A stretch of DNA of 64,000 nt from Exiguobacterium marinum DSM 16307 (lineage in GTDB: Bacteria > Bacillota > Bacilli > Exiguobacteriales > Exiguobacteriaceae), in NCBI RefSeq assembly GCF_000620845.1, contig NZ_KK211189.1, positions 2,497,162 to 2,561,161 on the forward strand, in the 5' to 3' direction. Position 1 is the first letter of the stretch. Every line of letters starts with the position of its first letter. This document shows positions 43,756 to 52,985 of this stretch, piece after piece. The notes under the pieces were generated by a model, which was not told the DNA's origin, did no database searches, and worked only from the letters and a program-made list of their open reading frames with translations. Made by a program: the position numbers and the translations under genes.

Positions 43756-44853
43756 ATGGCAGAAATTCGTTTAGAACATATTGAAAAAATTTACGATGGT
43801 GGCGTCAAAGCCGTCAGCGATTTTAACTTACACATTAAAGACCGTGAATTCATTGTATTTGTCGGACCGTCTGGTTGCGGAAAATCGACGACACTTCGTA
43901 TGATCGCAGGCCTTGAAGAAATTTCAAACGGTGACTTTACCATTGATGGGAAACGAATGAACGATGTCGCTCCTAAAGATCGTGATATCGCCATGGTCTT
44001 CCAAAACTATGCACTCTATCCACACATGAGTGTCTTTGACAACATGGCATTCGGGTTGAAACTCCGTAAGTTCCCGAAAGATGAGATTGATCGTCGCGTC
44101 AAAGACGCTGCACGTATTCTCGGCTTGGAGGAATACCTCGAGCGTAAACCAAAAGCACTCTCAGGTGGACAACGTCAACGTGTGGCCATCGGACGTGCCA
44201 TCGTTCGTGATGCGAAAGTCTTCTTAATGGACGAACCACTCTCGAACTTGGATGCAAAACTTCGTGTACAAATGCGTAAAGAGATCATTCAACTTCACAA
44301 CCGTTTGGACACAACTACGATTTATGTTACCCATGACCAAACTGAAGCGATGACACTCGCAACACGTATTGTCATCTTGAAAGACGGCCTTATCCAACAA
44401 GTCGGCTCACCAAAAGAAGTTTACGATTACCCGGACAACATCTTCGTCGCCGGTTTCATCGGTTCCCCTTCAATGAACTTCTTCCGCGGTACACTCGCAG
44501 AAGGCAAATTCATCACGAACGGGGAAGAAGTCAACGTACCAGAAGGAAAAATGAAGACCCTTCGTGACCGTGGTTATGTTGGTAAAGAGCTTGTCCTCGG
44601 GATTCGTCCAGAATCAATCCATGATGAGCCAATCTACATCGACTCGCCAACAACGCATACGTTCAAAGCACACATCGATGTCGCTGAGCTCATGGGATCA
44701 GAGTCATACCTCTATGCGGAACTCGGTGGACACCAGTTCACAGCACGTGTCGACGGTCGCTCAAACATCCACATGGGTGACGATGTTGAACTCGCCCTCG
44801 ATATGACAAAAGCACACTTCTTCGACGGAGAAACAGAACAAGTCATCCGTTAA
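43756..44853 (+). CDS. msmX: Shared sugar-ABC ATPase MsmX
   Basis: This 365-residue ATPase of the MalK/UgpC/MsmX group has Walker A GPSGCGKSTTLRMIAGLEE, the Q-loop VFQNYALYPHM, signature LSGGQRQRVAIGRA, Walker B VFLMDEPLSNLDAKLR, the switch VTHDQTEAMTLATR, and a C-terminal TOBE domain. MsmX powers several carbohydrate importers whose own ATPase is missing. It is alone here, with AGGAGG before the ATG, cre-like boxes upstream and a strong terminator after. The amino-acid permease next to it is of another class. Confidence 0.93.
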   Translation: MAEIRLEHIEKIYDGGVKAVSDFNLHIKDREFIVFVGPSGCGKSTTLRMIAGLEEISNGDFTIDGKRMNDVAPKDRDIAMVFQNYALYPHMSVFDNMAFGLKLRKFPKDEIDRRVKDAARILGLEEYLERKPKALSGGQRQRVAIGRAIVRDAKVFLMDEPLSNLDAKLRVQMRKEIIQLHNRLDTTTIYVTHDQTEAMTLATRIVILKDGLIQQVGSPKEVYDYPDNIFVAGFIGSPSMNFFRGTLAEGKFITNGEEVNVPEGKMKTLRDRGYVGKELVLGIRPESIHDEPIYIDSPTTHTFKAHIDVAELMGSESYLYAELGGHQFTARVDGRSNIHMGDDVELALDMTKAHFFDGETEQVIR

Positions 44854-44861
44854 GCCATACA

Positions 44862-44893
44862 AAAACCCTCGATTCGTTTGAATCGAGGGTTTT
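44862..44893. terminator. Two-way terminator after msmX
   Basis: A perfect 14-bp stem, AAAACCCTCGATTC with GAATCGAGGGTTTT and a 4-base loop; it also ends the convergent permease gene. Confidence 0.95.
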
Positions 44894-44896
44894 TTA

Positions 44897-45547
44897 TCAT
44901 CGAATCGCGTAACGCTGTTCGAGTTTATGTTGCCCAGCTTGAATCATGGTCGACAAAATCCAATAGATTGAAGCCGAGAACAAGAGTAACGGCATGACCA
45001 GATAGGTTGTGGCCGCAATCTGGTCAGACACGTACGTCAACTCCTGAACCGCAATGACCGTACCAAGCGATGTCGACTTGATAATGTCGATGACCGAGTT
45101 CGAGACAGGCGGGATGGCACGAGAGAGCGCTTGCGGGAAAATGATGTCTTTGAAACGCTTCATTTTCGGAATGCCGAGCGCGACACTCGCTTCCACTTGT
45201 CCTTTGTCGACAGAGTTAATTGCCGCCCGAAATGCTTCTGAGATATAGGCCGCAAAGTGAAACCCTAATCCGAAGATGAGCGCCTGCATCCCACTGAGTT
45301 GCACGAACCCAGTGAGACCGACATACAAAATCAACAACTGGAGCAACAGCGGTGTTCCACGGAAGAACGAGATATATGTCCGTGTTAACAATCGTACAAT
45401 TTTAATTGGACTACTATGAAGTAAAGCGATGATCAGACCGAGCGCCAAGGCGAGAAGAATCGACAGGACACTGGCGATCAACGTGAGCTGGATGGCTTCA
45501 AGATAGACCGAGCGGTTATCTATGACGGTCGTGATCAGTTCATTCAT
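44897..45547 (-). CDS. Polar amino-acid ABC transporter, permease
   Basis: This 216-residue HisM/TcyB-type permease has five membrane helices and the conserved EAA loop EASVALGIPKMKRFKDIIFPQA (in runs of EASVALGIPKMK, RFKDIIFPQA). An N-terminal segment (RTYISFFRGTPLLLQLLILY) carries the FFRGTPLLLQ signature of the polar amino-acid class. It works with the binding protein whose stop overlaps its ATG (ATGA). A cystine or other polar amino acid is likely. No ATPase gene of this class is next to it. Confidence 0.92.
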   Translation of the reverse strand: MNELITTVIDNRSVYLEAIQLTLIASVLSILLALALGLIIALLHSSPIKIVRLLTRTYISFFRGTPLLLQLLILYVGLTGFVQLSGMQALIFGLGFHFAAYISEAFRAAINSVDKGQVEASVALGIPKMKRFKDIIFPQALSRAIPPVSNSVIDIIKSTSLGTVIAVQELTYVSDQIAATTYLVMPLLLFSASIYWILSTMIQAGQHKLEQRYAIR

Positions 45548-46302
45548 TGACTGATATCCTCACCGAAGTATTTCTCACCGATTTCTTTCATTGTGCCATC
45601 TTCTTTCATTTCCGCGAGTGCATCGTTCAACTTCTTAAGAACATCGCTATCCTGACGTGCCATGAATCCAGCTTCACTTGTATTGAAGATGTCACCGACT
45701 GCTTTGACGTCATAACCTGTCTTTTCAAGTTCTGTCAAAATAAAGAGACGGTCATTAAGTGCCGCTTCCAAGCGACCGACTTCGAGATCTTGAAGTACTT
45801 GGTTTGCCCCTTTGTAGTATTTCACTTCAGCACCTGCTTCTTCAGCCATTTGGGCATAAGCAGAACCTTGTGTCGAGCCGACTAGTTTGCCATCAAGGTC
45901 GTCAATTCCTTGAATATCATTGTTGTCCGAAGCGACGATGACTTGTGCACCCGACACGGCATACGGATCAGTAAATGCATATTTCTCTTCACGCTCAGGT
46001 GTGATGCTCATTTGGTTGGCAATCATATCAATGCGTTCTGCATCGAGAGCCGGGACGAGTCCCTTAAAGTCCATTGCCTCGTATTCAACTTTATAACCGG
46101 CACGTTCTGCCGCCTCATTCAAGACATCGATATCATATCCCATCAATTCACCTTTGTCTTTATATGTGAAGGGTGGATAAGTCGCCTCTGTCCCGACAGT
46201 AATGACCGCTTCGTCCGCTCCACTTCCTGTTTCATTGCCACAAGCTGCGAGAAGCCCTACTGAAGCTCCAAGTGTCAATACTGTAGTTAACGTTTTTCTC
46301 AT
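45544..46302 (-). CDS. Amino-acid ABC transporter, substrate-binding lipoprotein
   Basis: This 252-residue family-3 solute-binding protein has a lipoprotein signal ending LLAACG (Cys21), then the usual start ITVGTEATYPPFTYKDKGE, GYDIDVLNEAAERAGYKVEY, DMIANQMSITPEREEKYAFT and DLDGKLVGSTQGSAYAQMA. It resembles the cystine-binding TcyA/YtmK type. It is outside the membrane and feeds the permease encoded after it. AAGGCGGA precedes the ATG. The ligand is inferred only loosely. Confidence 0.92.
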   Translation of the reverse strand: MRKTLTTVLTLGASVGLLAACGNETGSGADEAVITVGTEATYPPFTYKDKGELMGYDIDVLNEAAERAGYKVEYEAMDFKGLVPALDAERIDMIANQMSITPEREEKYAFTDPYAVSGAQVIVASDNNDIQGIDDLDGKLVGSTQGSAYAQMAEEAGAEVKYYKGANQVLQDLEVGRLEAALNDRLFILTELEKTGYDVKAVGDIFNTSEAGFMARQDSDVLKKLNDALAEMKEDGTMKEIGEKYFGEDISQ

Positions 46303-46395
46303 GATGATTCCGCCTTTCTTATAATCCTTATATGATTACACGGTTTTAAACAATAACTTCATCATACTGGCGGAGTGTCTTCATGTCAAACAAAA

Positions 46396-46423
46396 AACAT
46401 CACCCTATTTCTAGAGTGATGTT
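46396..46423 (-). terminator. Terminator after phosphoglucomutase gene
   Basis: AACATCAC pairs with GTGATGTT across 12 bases; on the minus strand TTTTGTTTG follows. Confidence 0.8.
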
Positions 46424-46428
46424 CGGTA

Positions 46429-48156
46429 TCAATCAATCGCTTTCGCCTGTTGCATGACGTCCGCTTCAATCGCTTCACGTTTTGCAGTCGTTTTGTCGGC
46501 ACGATCCGCATGTACACTGAAGTAGAACTTGATTTTCGGCTCTGTTCCAGACGGACGAAGGCAGAACCATGACCCGTCCGCAAAGATGAATTTTAAGACG
46601 TTCGATGATGGCAATTCGATGGCTTCAGACTTACCGGTCTGCAAGTCAGTCGCCACTTGCTTCTTATAGTCTTCGAAGCGAACGACCTCGTATCCCCCTA
46701 CTTCTTTTGGCGGATTGGCACGGAACGCTTCCATCATCCGTCCGATTTGTTCGAGACCAGCCTTTCCTTTCAACGTCATCGACTGTAACGATTCTTCATA
46801 GAACCCATACTTCTCGTAAATCGACTGCAACGCATCATAAAGCGTGCGACCATGTTGTTTATGATAAGCCGCCATCTCCGCTGCGAGTAAACAAGCCTGA
46901 ACGGCATCCTTATCACGGCAGAAATCCCCAATCAAGTAGCCATAGCTTTCTTCATAGCCGAACAGGAACTCATATTCTCCAGACTCTTCATACTGTTTAA
47001 TTTTCTCACCGATGAATTTGAATCCGGTCAGCGTGTTTTCAAGATGCACGCCGTATGCTTTCGCAATGGCGGCACCAAGTTCGGACGTGACAATCGTCTT
47101 CGCGACGAACCCGTTCGATGGAAGCGTCCCCGTTTCACTCTTCTGTGAGAGGATATATTCCATCAATAGCGCACCTGTCTGGTTTCCCGTCAAGACGAAC
47201 CAATCACCATCTTGTCCGCGCACGGTCAAGCCGACACGGTCGGCATCAGGATCGGTCGCCATCAGTAAATCAGCACTGACACGATCCCCGTATTCCATTG
47301 CTAATTTAAACGCCGCCTTTTCTTCCGGGTTCGGATAACTGACTGTTGGGAACGCGCCATCTGGCTCTGCTTGTTCTTCTACAATCGTCACATGGTCAAA
47401 TCCATACGCCTTCAACCCTTCCATGACTGGACGGCGCCCTGTCCCGTGAAGCGGCGAATAGACGATTTGAAGGGAACTGTCCTGTACGTCACGATGAATA
47501 CGGATTGACTGGAGCGCCTCCATATACGCTTCATCGACTGATCGGTCGACTGTGACGAGCAAACCCGTCTGACGAAGCGTTGCCTCATCTTTGATTTCAA
47601 TCGTCAGCTCATCTTCAATCGCATTGACGTAACTGACAAGTTCATCCGCTTCCGCCGGTGGAAGCTGTCCACCGTCTGCCCCATATACTTTGAACCCGTT
47701 ATACTCAGGGGGATTGTGGCTAGCTGTGATGACGATCCCGCCGAATGCATCAAGATGACGTACCGCAAATGAGAGCTCAGGTGTGGCGCGCAAACTTGGG
47801 AACAAGTACGTTTTGATGCCGTTTGACGCGAGCGTCCGCGCCGCCTCTAACGCGAACTCCGGAGAAAAATGACGCGAGTCATGGGCGATGACGACGCCGT
47901 GACGCTTCGCCTCTTCTCCTGAGGATGAGATAAAGTCAGCAAACCCTTGAGACGCTTTTCGAATGGTATACATGTTCATTCGATTTGCGCCCGGTCCAAT
48001 TTCTCCCCGCATCCCGCCTGTCCCGAACTCCAGCGTCTTATAAAATGCGTCTTCTAACGTTGACTCATCTTTTGCGAGTTCTTCAAGTTCCGCACGCAAA
48101 TGCGGTTCAAGTCCATCAAATTGACTCCAACGTTCATATGTTTGTTGCCATGTCAT
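46429..48156 (-). CDS. pgcA: Alpha-phosphoglucomutase
   Basis: This 575-residue phosphohexomutase interconverts glucose 1-phosphate and glucose 6-phosphate. It has the active serine in VITASHNPPEYNGFKVYG, the magnesium loop ATDPDADRVGL, the sugar-binding GYEESYGYLIGDF, and the phosphate-binding LRPSGTEPKIKFYF. GGGGAA precedes the ATG and a terminator follows. It supplies or drains the glucose 1-phosphate used by the glycogen enzymes encoded 1 kb to the right, so the two units are metabolically linked. Confidence 0.96.
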   Translation of the reverse strand: MTWQQTYERWSQFDGLEPHLRAELEELAKDESTLEDAFYKTLEFGTGGMRGEIGPGANRMNMYTIRKASQGFADFISSSGEEAKRHGVVIAHDSRHFSPEFALEAARTLASNGIKTYLFPSLRATPELSFAVRHLDAFGGIVITASHNPPEYNGFKVYGADGGQLPPAEADELVSYVNAIEDELTIEIKDEATLRQTGLLVTVDRSVDEAYMEALQSIRIHRDVQDSSLQIVYSPLHGTGRRPVMEGLKAYGFDHVTIVEEQAEPDGAFPTVSYPNPEEKAAFKLAMEYGDRVSADLLMATDPDADRVGLTVRGQDGDWFVLTGNQTGALLMEYILSQKSETGTLPSNGFVAKTIVTSELGAAIAKAYGVHLENTLTGFKFIGEKIKQYEESGEYEFLFGYEESYGYLIGDFCRDKDAVQACLLAAEMAAYHKQHGRTLYDALQSIYEKYGFYEESLQSMTLKGKAGLEQIGRMMEAFRANPPKEVGGYEVVRFEDYKKQVATDLQTGKSEAIELPSSNVLKFIFADGSWFCLRPSGTEPKIKFYFSVHADRADKTTAKREAIEADVMQQAKAID

Positions 48157-48255
48157 GGTTTATTCCCCTTTCACCTTAAAAAAATCAATCGAAGTACTCG
48201 CCAATTGCTTCCATCTTGTATACGATGAGAGTAATGAAACCTCGAGGTGATATTA

Positions 48256-49071
48256 ATGTTTCCAACAATGCGTGCCCAAGAATTAAAACAAATCGTGCAT
48301 ACGAACTCGATTCGTTTCATCGATTGCCGATATTCGTTAAACGACGCGTCCTACGGTAAATACGTTTATGGACAGGGACATCTTCCGAACGCAGTCTTTC
48401 TCGACTTGATGGAAGACTTGTCTGGTCCACTCGGTGAACATGGTGGACGTCATCCGCTCCCTTCAAAAGAGGCATGGACGTCAACGCTTCGTCGCATCGG
48501 CTTGAAAAAAGATGATCTTGTCGTTATTTATGATGACGGTTTTCCGTATGCAGCCCGTGCATGGTGGCTCTTTAAATGGGCCGGTCACGAGCGGGTCGTC
48601 GTCCTAGAAGGCGGAATCCAGTCGGGAATCACCTATTGCGGTGATACCACGACGGAGATTCCACACTATAAGTCGAGTGACTATACGCCGGACTTCCAAG
48701 ATGACATGATTGCCACACTCGAAGAAGTAAGAGCCGCCACAAACGGTAAACTTTACGATTCTAGATCAGAAGATCGCTATAACGGCGTACACGAACCGAT
48801 AGACCAAAAAGCAGGACACATTCCGAACGCATTGCTTTGCTCATATGCAGAAGCTATTACAGAGCTCGGCACATTAGAAGACTTTCACGATTTGAAAGAA
48901 CTTTACAAAGATGTTCTTCCTGTCGAGAACCCCATCTTTTATTGTGGGAGCGGTGTGACCGCCTGCGTCAATATTTTAGCGCTACACGCTCTCGGTAAGG
49001 ACGATGTCCGGCTCTATCCAGGGTCATATTCCGATTGGGTCAGCTATCCAGAAAACGAGGTCCACCCGTAA
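48256..49071 (+). CDS. Thiosulfate/3-mercaptopyruvate sulfurtransferase
   Basis: This 271-residue two-domain rhodanese begins with an inactive N-terminal domain (FIDCRYSLNDASYGKYVYGQGHLP in two runs, PNAVFLDLMEDLSGP) and has the active Cys in the second domain, PIFYCGSGVTACVNIL. The CGSGVT loop favours mercaptopyruvate sulfurtransferase. It moves sulfur to cyanide or thiol acceptors in the cytosol. The ATG at 48256 has GAGGTG 6 bases upstream; a GTG nearer is not used. Its stop codon is the loop of the terminator hairpin. Confidence 0.9.
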   Translation: MFPTMRAQELKQIVHTNSIRFIDCRYSLNDASYGKYVYGQGHLPNAVFLDLMEDLSGPLGEHGGRHPLPSKEAWTSTLRRIGLKKDDLVVIYDDGFPYAARAWWLFKWAGHERVVVLEGGIQSGITYCGDTTTEIPHYKSSDYTPDFQDDMIATLEEVRAATNGKLYDSRSEDRYNGVHEPIDQKAGHIPNALLCSYAEAITELGTLEDFHDLKELYKDVLPVENPIFYCGSGVTACVNILALHALGKDDVRLYPGSYSDWVSYPENEVHP

Positions 49072-49079
49072 CGGGTGGA
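49061..49079 (+). terminator. Terminator hairpin with the stop codon as its loop
   Basis: TCCACCCG pairs exactly with CGGGTGGA; the 3-base loop TAA is the stop codon of the sulfurtransferase gene. Then TCATTTTTTATTT follows. Confidence 0.85.
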
Positions 49080-49086
49080 TCATTTT

Positions 49087-51519
49087 TTATTTCACACTCG
49101 TCGGTTTGATATTCCAAACTGCGTTTGCATACTCCGTGATGGTTCGGTCACTTGAGAAGATGCCCGATTTCGCCGTATTGACAATTGAGCTCTCTGCCCA
49201 ACGCGCACGATCACCGAACATCTCGTCGACACGTCGCTGTGCTCGCATGTAAGAGATAAAGTCTTTTAAGACTAAGAAATCATCGTTGTAGACGAGAAGT
49301 GAATCGAAGATGGACTGGAATTGATATTCGCCTACCTTATCGAATGTCCCACTGACGAGACCATCGACGACATCCTTGATTTCTTGATGTGCGTGATACA
49401 TCTCCGCTGCATGATACCCTCCGAACTTTTTATAGTTCATGACTTCTTGTGGAGATAATCCGAAAATGAAGATGTGATCATCGCTGACGGCATCACGAAT
49501 CTCAATATTGGCTCCGTCTAACGTTCCAATCGTTAAAGCACCATTCATCATGAACTTCATGTTGCCGGTACCCGATGCCTCATAGCTTGCAGTCGAAATT
49601 TGTTCACTCAAATCAGATCCCGGGAAAATCCGTTCAGCCATTGAAACACGATAGTTTTCAAGGAAGATGACTTTGATGAATTGACTTGCTCGCTTATCCT
49701 TGTTGATTAATGTCGCAAGCGCATTGATGTAACGAATAATTTCTTTCGCATAATGATATCCTGGTGCCGCCTTTGCGCCAAAGATAAACGTTCGTGGAAC
49801 CATCGTGAACGTCGGATCTGCTTGAATCTTCAAGTAGAGCGCGTGGATATGAAGCGCGTTTAGCAACTGTCGCTTATAGGCGTGTAGACGCTTGACTTGC
49901 ACATCAAAAATCGAATGCGGATCAACCGTTTCTCCGGTCTCCGATTGAATGTAAGCTGCCAAATCGAATTTATTTTGTTGCTTCACATCCATCACTTTTT
50001 CTTGAAAACTCTTATCTTTTGAGAAATCCATCAGCTTTTCCAAATCATTTGGATGCTCAATCCACGAAGGACCGATTGCTTCTGTGATGACCTCAGATAA
50101 CCGTGGATTCGATTTTAAGAGCCAGCGACGATGGGTAATCCCGTTCGTCTTGTTGTTAAATCGCAGTGGGAAAATCTCATATAAGTAACGCATCTCACGC
50201 TGTTTCAAAATATCGGTATGGATTTGTGCAACCCCGTTCGTCGAATGAGAGCCGACGACGGCCAAGTTGGCCATATTGATATGCTCATTCGATACGATGG
50301 CGATTTCACCCATATGTGATTCGAGATGGGGATAGTTGACCAGGACGTCACGACAGAAACGTCGATTGATTTCTTCGATGATCTGATAGACACGTGGCAA
50401 TAGCCGCTGGTACATCTCAACCGGCCATTTTTCAAGTGCTTCTGCGAGTAACGTGTGGTTCGTAAACGACATGACGCTCTTCGTGATTCGCCACGCTTCA
50501 TCCCATCCGTATCCATGCTCATCCATCAAAATTCGCATTAATTCAGGGATTGCAACAACCGGGTGCGTATCATTGATGTGAATCGCATAATGATCGCCCA
50601 ATTGTTTGAGAGATTTATTACCTTTTAAGTAAGAAGCAAGCATCGACTGGATTCCTGCCGACACGAAGAAATACTGTTGTTTCAAACGAAGTACTTTTCC
50701 TTCATAAGTCGTATCATCCGGATATAAGAATTCCGAAATGGTCGCAATCGACTGTTTATGTTTTAACAAGTCTTTATACGTCCCTTTCGTTTTTTCTAAA
50801 TAAGCCTCATCGTCAAGGGGCGATTCAGCGTTCCAAAGACGCAACGTATTCACAACGTCATTCTGATAACCGATGACTGGCATATCGTAGGGGACCGCTT
50901 TGACAACTTCATCCGGATGGTGGACGACACGCAATCGGTCTCCGATTTGCTTCATCTCGATCCATCCACCGAAGTTAATGTCGACCGCCTTATCCTGACG
51001 TCTCGTTTCCCACATGTTTCCATCACGGAGCCAATTGTCCGGTAGCTCGACCTGATATCCATCCACAATCTTCTGTTTGAAGAGACCATAGCGATATCGA
51101 ATCCCGTTCCCGTGTCCGGGTAAACTGAGTGCGGCCAACGAATCAAGGAAGCAAGCTGCTAAACGACCGAGCCCCCCGTTCCCGAGACCAGGTTCCGGTT
51201 CCAACTCTGAGATATCGGTAAAATCGTATCCGAGATCCTCAAGCCCTTCTTTGACGAGTTCTAATACGTCTAGGCTTAACAAGTTATTGTACAGGAAACG
51301 GCCTAATAAAAATTCAAGTGAGAAGTAGATGACTTGCTTACTATGCTTTTCTTCTTGACGGTCTCGCGTATGGATCCATTTCGGCATGGCCTGTTCGCGT
51401 ACCATCGTTGCCAATGTTTGATACACTTCCTGCTCTGTCCCATCCTCAATCGACTTTCCATTCAATGCGATAAATCGTTCCTTAAACGCGCCGACAAAGC
51501 TCTGTTTATCTGTGAACAT
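49087..51519 (-). CDS. glgP: Glycogen phosphorylase
   Basis: This 810-residue enzyme splits glycogen to glucose 1-phosphate with pyridoxal phosphate. It has the GLGNGGLGRLAACFLDSLA stretch, the PLP-side EASGTGNMKFMMNGALTIGT with the cofactor lysine, and GANIEIRDAV. The GlgP type of Bacillales has this length. It is the last gene of glgC-glgD-glgA-glgP, 22 bases after glgA. The ATG at 51519 has AAGGAG 12 bases upstream. Its 3' end abuts the convergent sulfurtransferase gene. Confidence 0.96.
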   Translation of the reverse strand: MFTDKQSFVGAFKERFIALNGKSIEDGTEQEVYQTLATMVREQAMPKWIHTRDRQEEKHSKQVIYFSLEFLLGRFLYNNLLSLDVLELVKEGLEDLGYDFTDISELEPEPGLGNGGLGRLAACFLDSLAALSLPGHGNGIRYRYGLFKQKIVDGYQVELPDNWLRDGNMWETRRQDKAVDINFGGWIEMKQIGDRLRVVHHPDEVVKAVPYDMPVIGYQNDVVNTLRLWNAESPLDDEAYLEKTKGTYKDLLKHKQSIATISEFLYPDDTTYEGKVLRLKQQYFFVSAGIQSMLASYLKGNKSLKQLGDHYAIHINDTHPVVAIPELMRILMDEHGYGWDEAWRITKSVMSFTNHTLLAEALEKWPVEMYQRLLPRVYQIIEEINRRFCRDVLVNYPHLESHMGEIAIVSNEHINMANLAVVGSHSTNGVAQIHTDILKQREMRYLYEIFPLRFNNKTNGITHRRWLLKSNPRLSEVITEAIGPSWIEHPNDLEKLMDFSKDKSFQEKVMDVKQQNKFDLAAYIQSETGETVDPHSIFDVQVKRLHAYKRQLLNALHIHALYLKIQADPTFTMVPRTFIFGAKAAPGYHYAKEIIRYINALATLINKDKRASQFIKVIFLENYRVSMAERIFPGSDLSEQISTASYEASGTGNMKFMMNGALTIGTLDGANIEIRDAVSDDHIFIFGLSPQEVMNYKKFGGYHAAEMYHAHQEIKDVVDGLVSGTFDKVGEYQFQSIFDSLLVYNDDFLVLKDFISYMRAQRRVDEMFGDRARWAESSIVNTAKSGIFSSDRTITEYANAVWNIKPTSVK

Positions 51520-51541
51520 AAATCAAATTAGCTCCTTCCAA

Positions 51542-52975
51542 TCATGCGAATAAATGATATAACTCACGATATTGCTTGGCGGATTGTTTCCAGCTATAGT
51601 CCGCGGTCATCGCCTGATGGACGAGGGCATCCCAATTTTCTTTCTCGGAATAGACACGAATCGAGTATTCGATTGTCGCCAACATCTCATGGGCATTATA
51701 GTTCATGAACCCAAATCCGGTCCCTTCTTGCGTGAACTCGTTATACGGCTTCACCGTATCCCGCAGTCCGCCCGTCTCACGTACGATGGGCAATGTGCCG
51801 TATCGCATGGAAATCAGTTGACTGAGTCCACAAGGTTCGAAACGTGACGGCATTAAAAAAGCATCCGCCCCAGCATAAATCAAGTGCGCGAGTTCGATAT
51901 CAAAACCGATATATGAACCGACCGTTCCCGGATGTGCTGCCGTCATCTCGTGAATGATTCCCTCATATTCCGGTTGTCCCGAACCGAGAAATGCGAATTG
52001 ACAAGGCAATTGACCGAGTTCTTCACGGACAGCGTTTATTAAATCTAGTCCTTTTTGGTCAACGAGTCGGCTGACAAAACCGATTAGCATGACATCGTCT
52101 CGTACCTCAAGACCGAGACGCTCTTGTAACGCTCGTTTGTTGGCGATTTTTCCTTTTTTATACGTATCCAAATCATACGTCTGTGCAATACGAGCATCCG
52201 TACTCGGGTCATTCGTCGACAAATCAATGCCGTTTAAAATTCCTCGTACATCGACAGCGCGATGACGCAGAGCTCCATCTAATCCTTCACCGTAATATGG
52301 CTCCATGATTTCATCGCGATAAGATGGACTGACGGTTGTGATTTGATCTGAGTGGACGATTCCTGCTTTCATGTAATTGACGAGACCGTTATGCTGAATA
52401 CCTTCAGCCGTAAAATGTTCAGGACCGAACTGTAGTAGCTCTCCCAAAATCTCTTCAGGGAAGACTCCTTGATATTGCAAGTTATGGATTGTGTAGACGG
52501 TGCGAATATGTTGATACGCTTCAATATGTTGATAATGGATTCGTAAAAAGGCTGGTAAAATCCCTGTCTGCCAATCATGGCAATGAAGGACATCGGGCAC
52601 ATCTTCTATCTTTCCAATCATCTCGAGTACAGCTCGCGAGAAGAACGCGAATCGCTCTGCATCGTCAAAGTGTCCATATAAAACACCATCACGTTTAAAG
52701 TAATACTCGCTATCAATGAAATAATAGTTGATGCCATCCCGCTCTAATTTTAAGACCGCACCAAACTGCTTGCGCCAACCGACCGGAACGATTAGGTCGA
52801 ATAAATACTCCATCTCGTCCACATACTCTTCAGCAATCGATCCATACTTCGGCATGACGACGCTAACCTCTTCTCCTAAATCCGCCACCGCTTGAGGGAG
52901 GGAACCGACGACGTCGGCTAGCCCCCCCGTCTTCATGAACGGTGCCGCTTCTGAAGCAACATACCAAATTTTCAT
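51542..52975 (-). CDS. glgA: Glycogen synthase
   Basis: This 477-residue GT5 enzyme adds ADP-glucose to the growing chain. The N-terminal ADP-glucose lysine region is [16 protein letters not shown], followed by [16 protein letters not shown] and the C-terminal acid/base region [21 protein letters not shown] (in two runs) with the glutamate of the ExxE type. The frame extends upstream, but ATG at 52975 has GAGGAGG and gives the usual start MKIWYVASE. It is 10 bases after glgD. Confidence 0.96.
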   Translation of the reverse strand: MKIWYVASEAAPFMKTGGLADVVGSLPQAVADLGEEVSVVMPKYGSIAEEYVDEMEYLFDLIVPVGWRKQFGAVLKLERDGINYYFIDSEYYFKRDGVLYGHFDDAERFAFFSRAVLEMIGKIEDVPDVLHCHDWQTGILPAFLRIHYQHIEAYQHIRTVYTIHNLQYQGVFPEEILGELLQFGPEHFTAEGIQHNGLVNYMKAGIVHSDQITTVSPSYRDEIMEPYYGEGLDGALRHRAVDVRGILNGIDLSTNDPSTDARIAQTYDLDTYKKGKIANKRALQERLGLEVRDDVMLIGFVSRLVDQKGLDLINAVREELGQLPCQFAFLGSGQPEYEGIIHEMTAAHPGTVGSYIGFDIELAHLIYAGADAFLMPSRFEPCGLSQLISMRYGTLPIVRETGGLRDTVKPYNEFTQEGTGFGFMNYNAHEMLATIEYSIRVYSEKENWDALVHQAMTADYSWKQSAKQYRELYHLFA

Positions 52976-52985
52976 AAAATCCTCC

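Noticed and set aside
43756..45547. MsmX as ATPase of the adjacent amino-acid permease
   Set aside because: MsmX belongs to the sugar (CUT1) class, which pairs with MalF/G-type permeases; the genes are convergent and separated by a strong two-way terminator.
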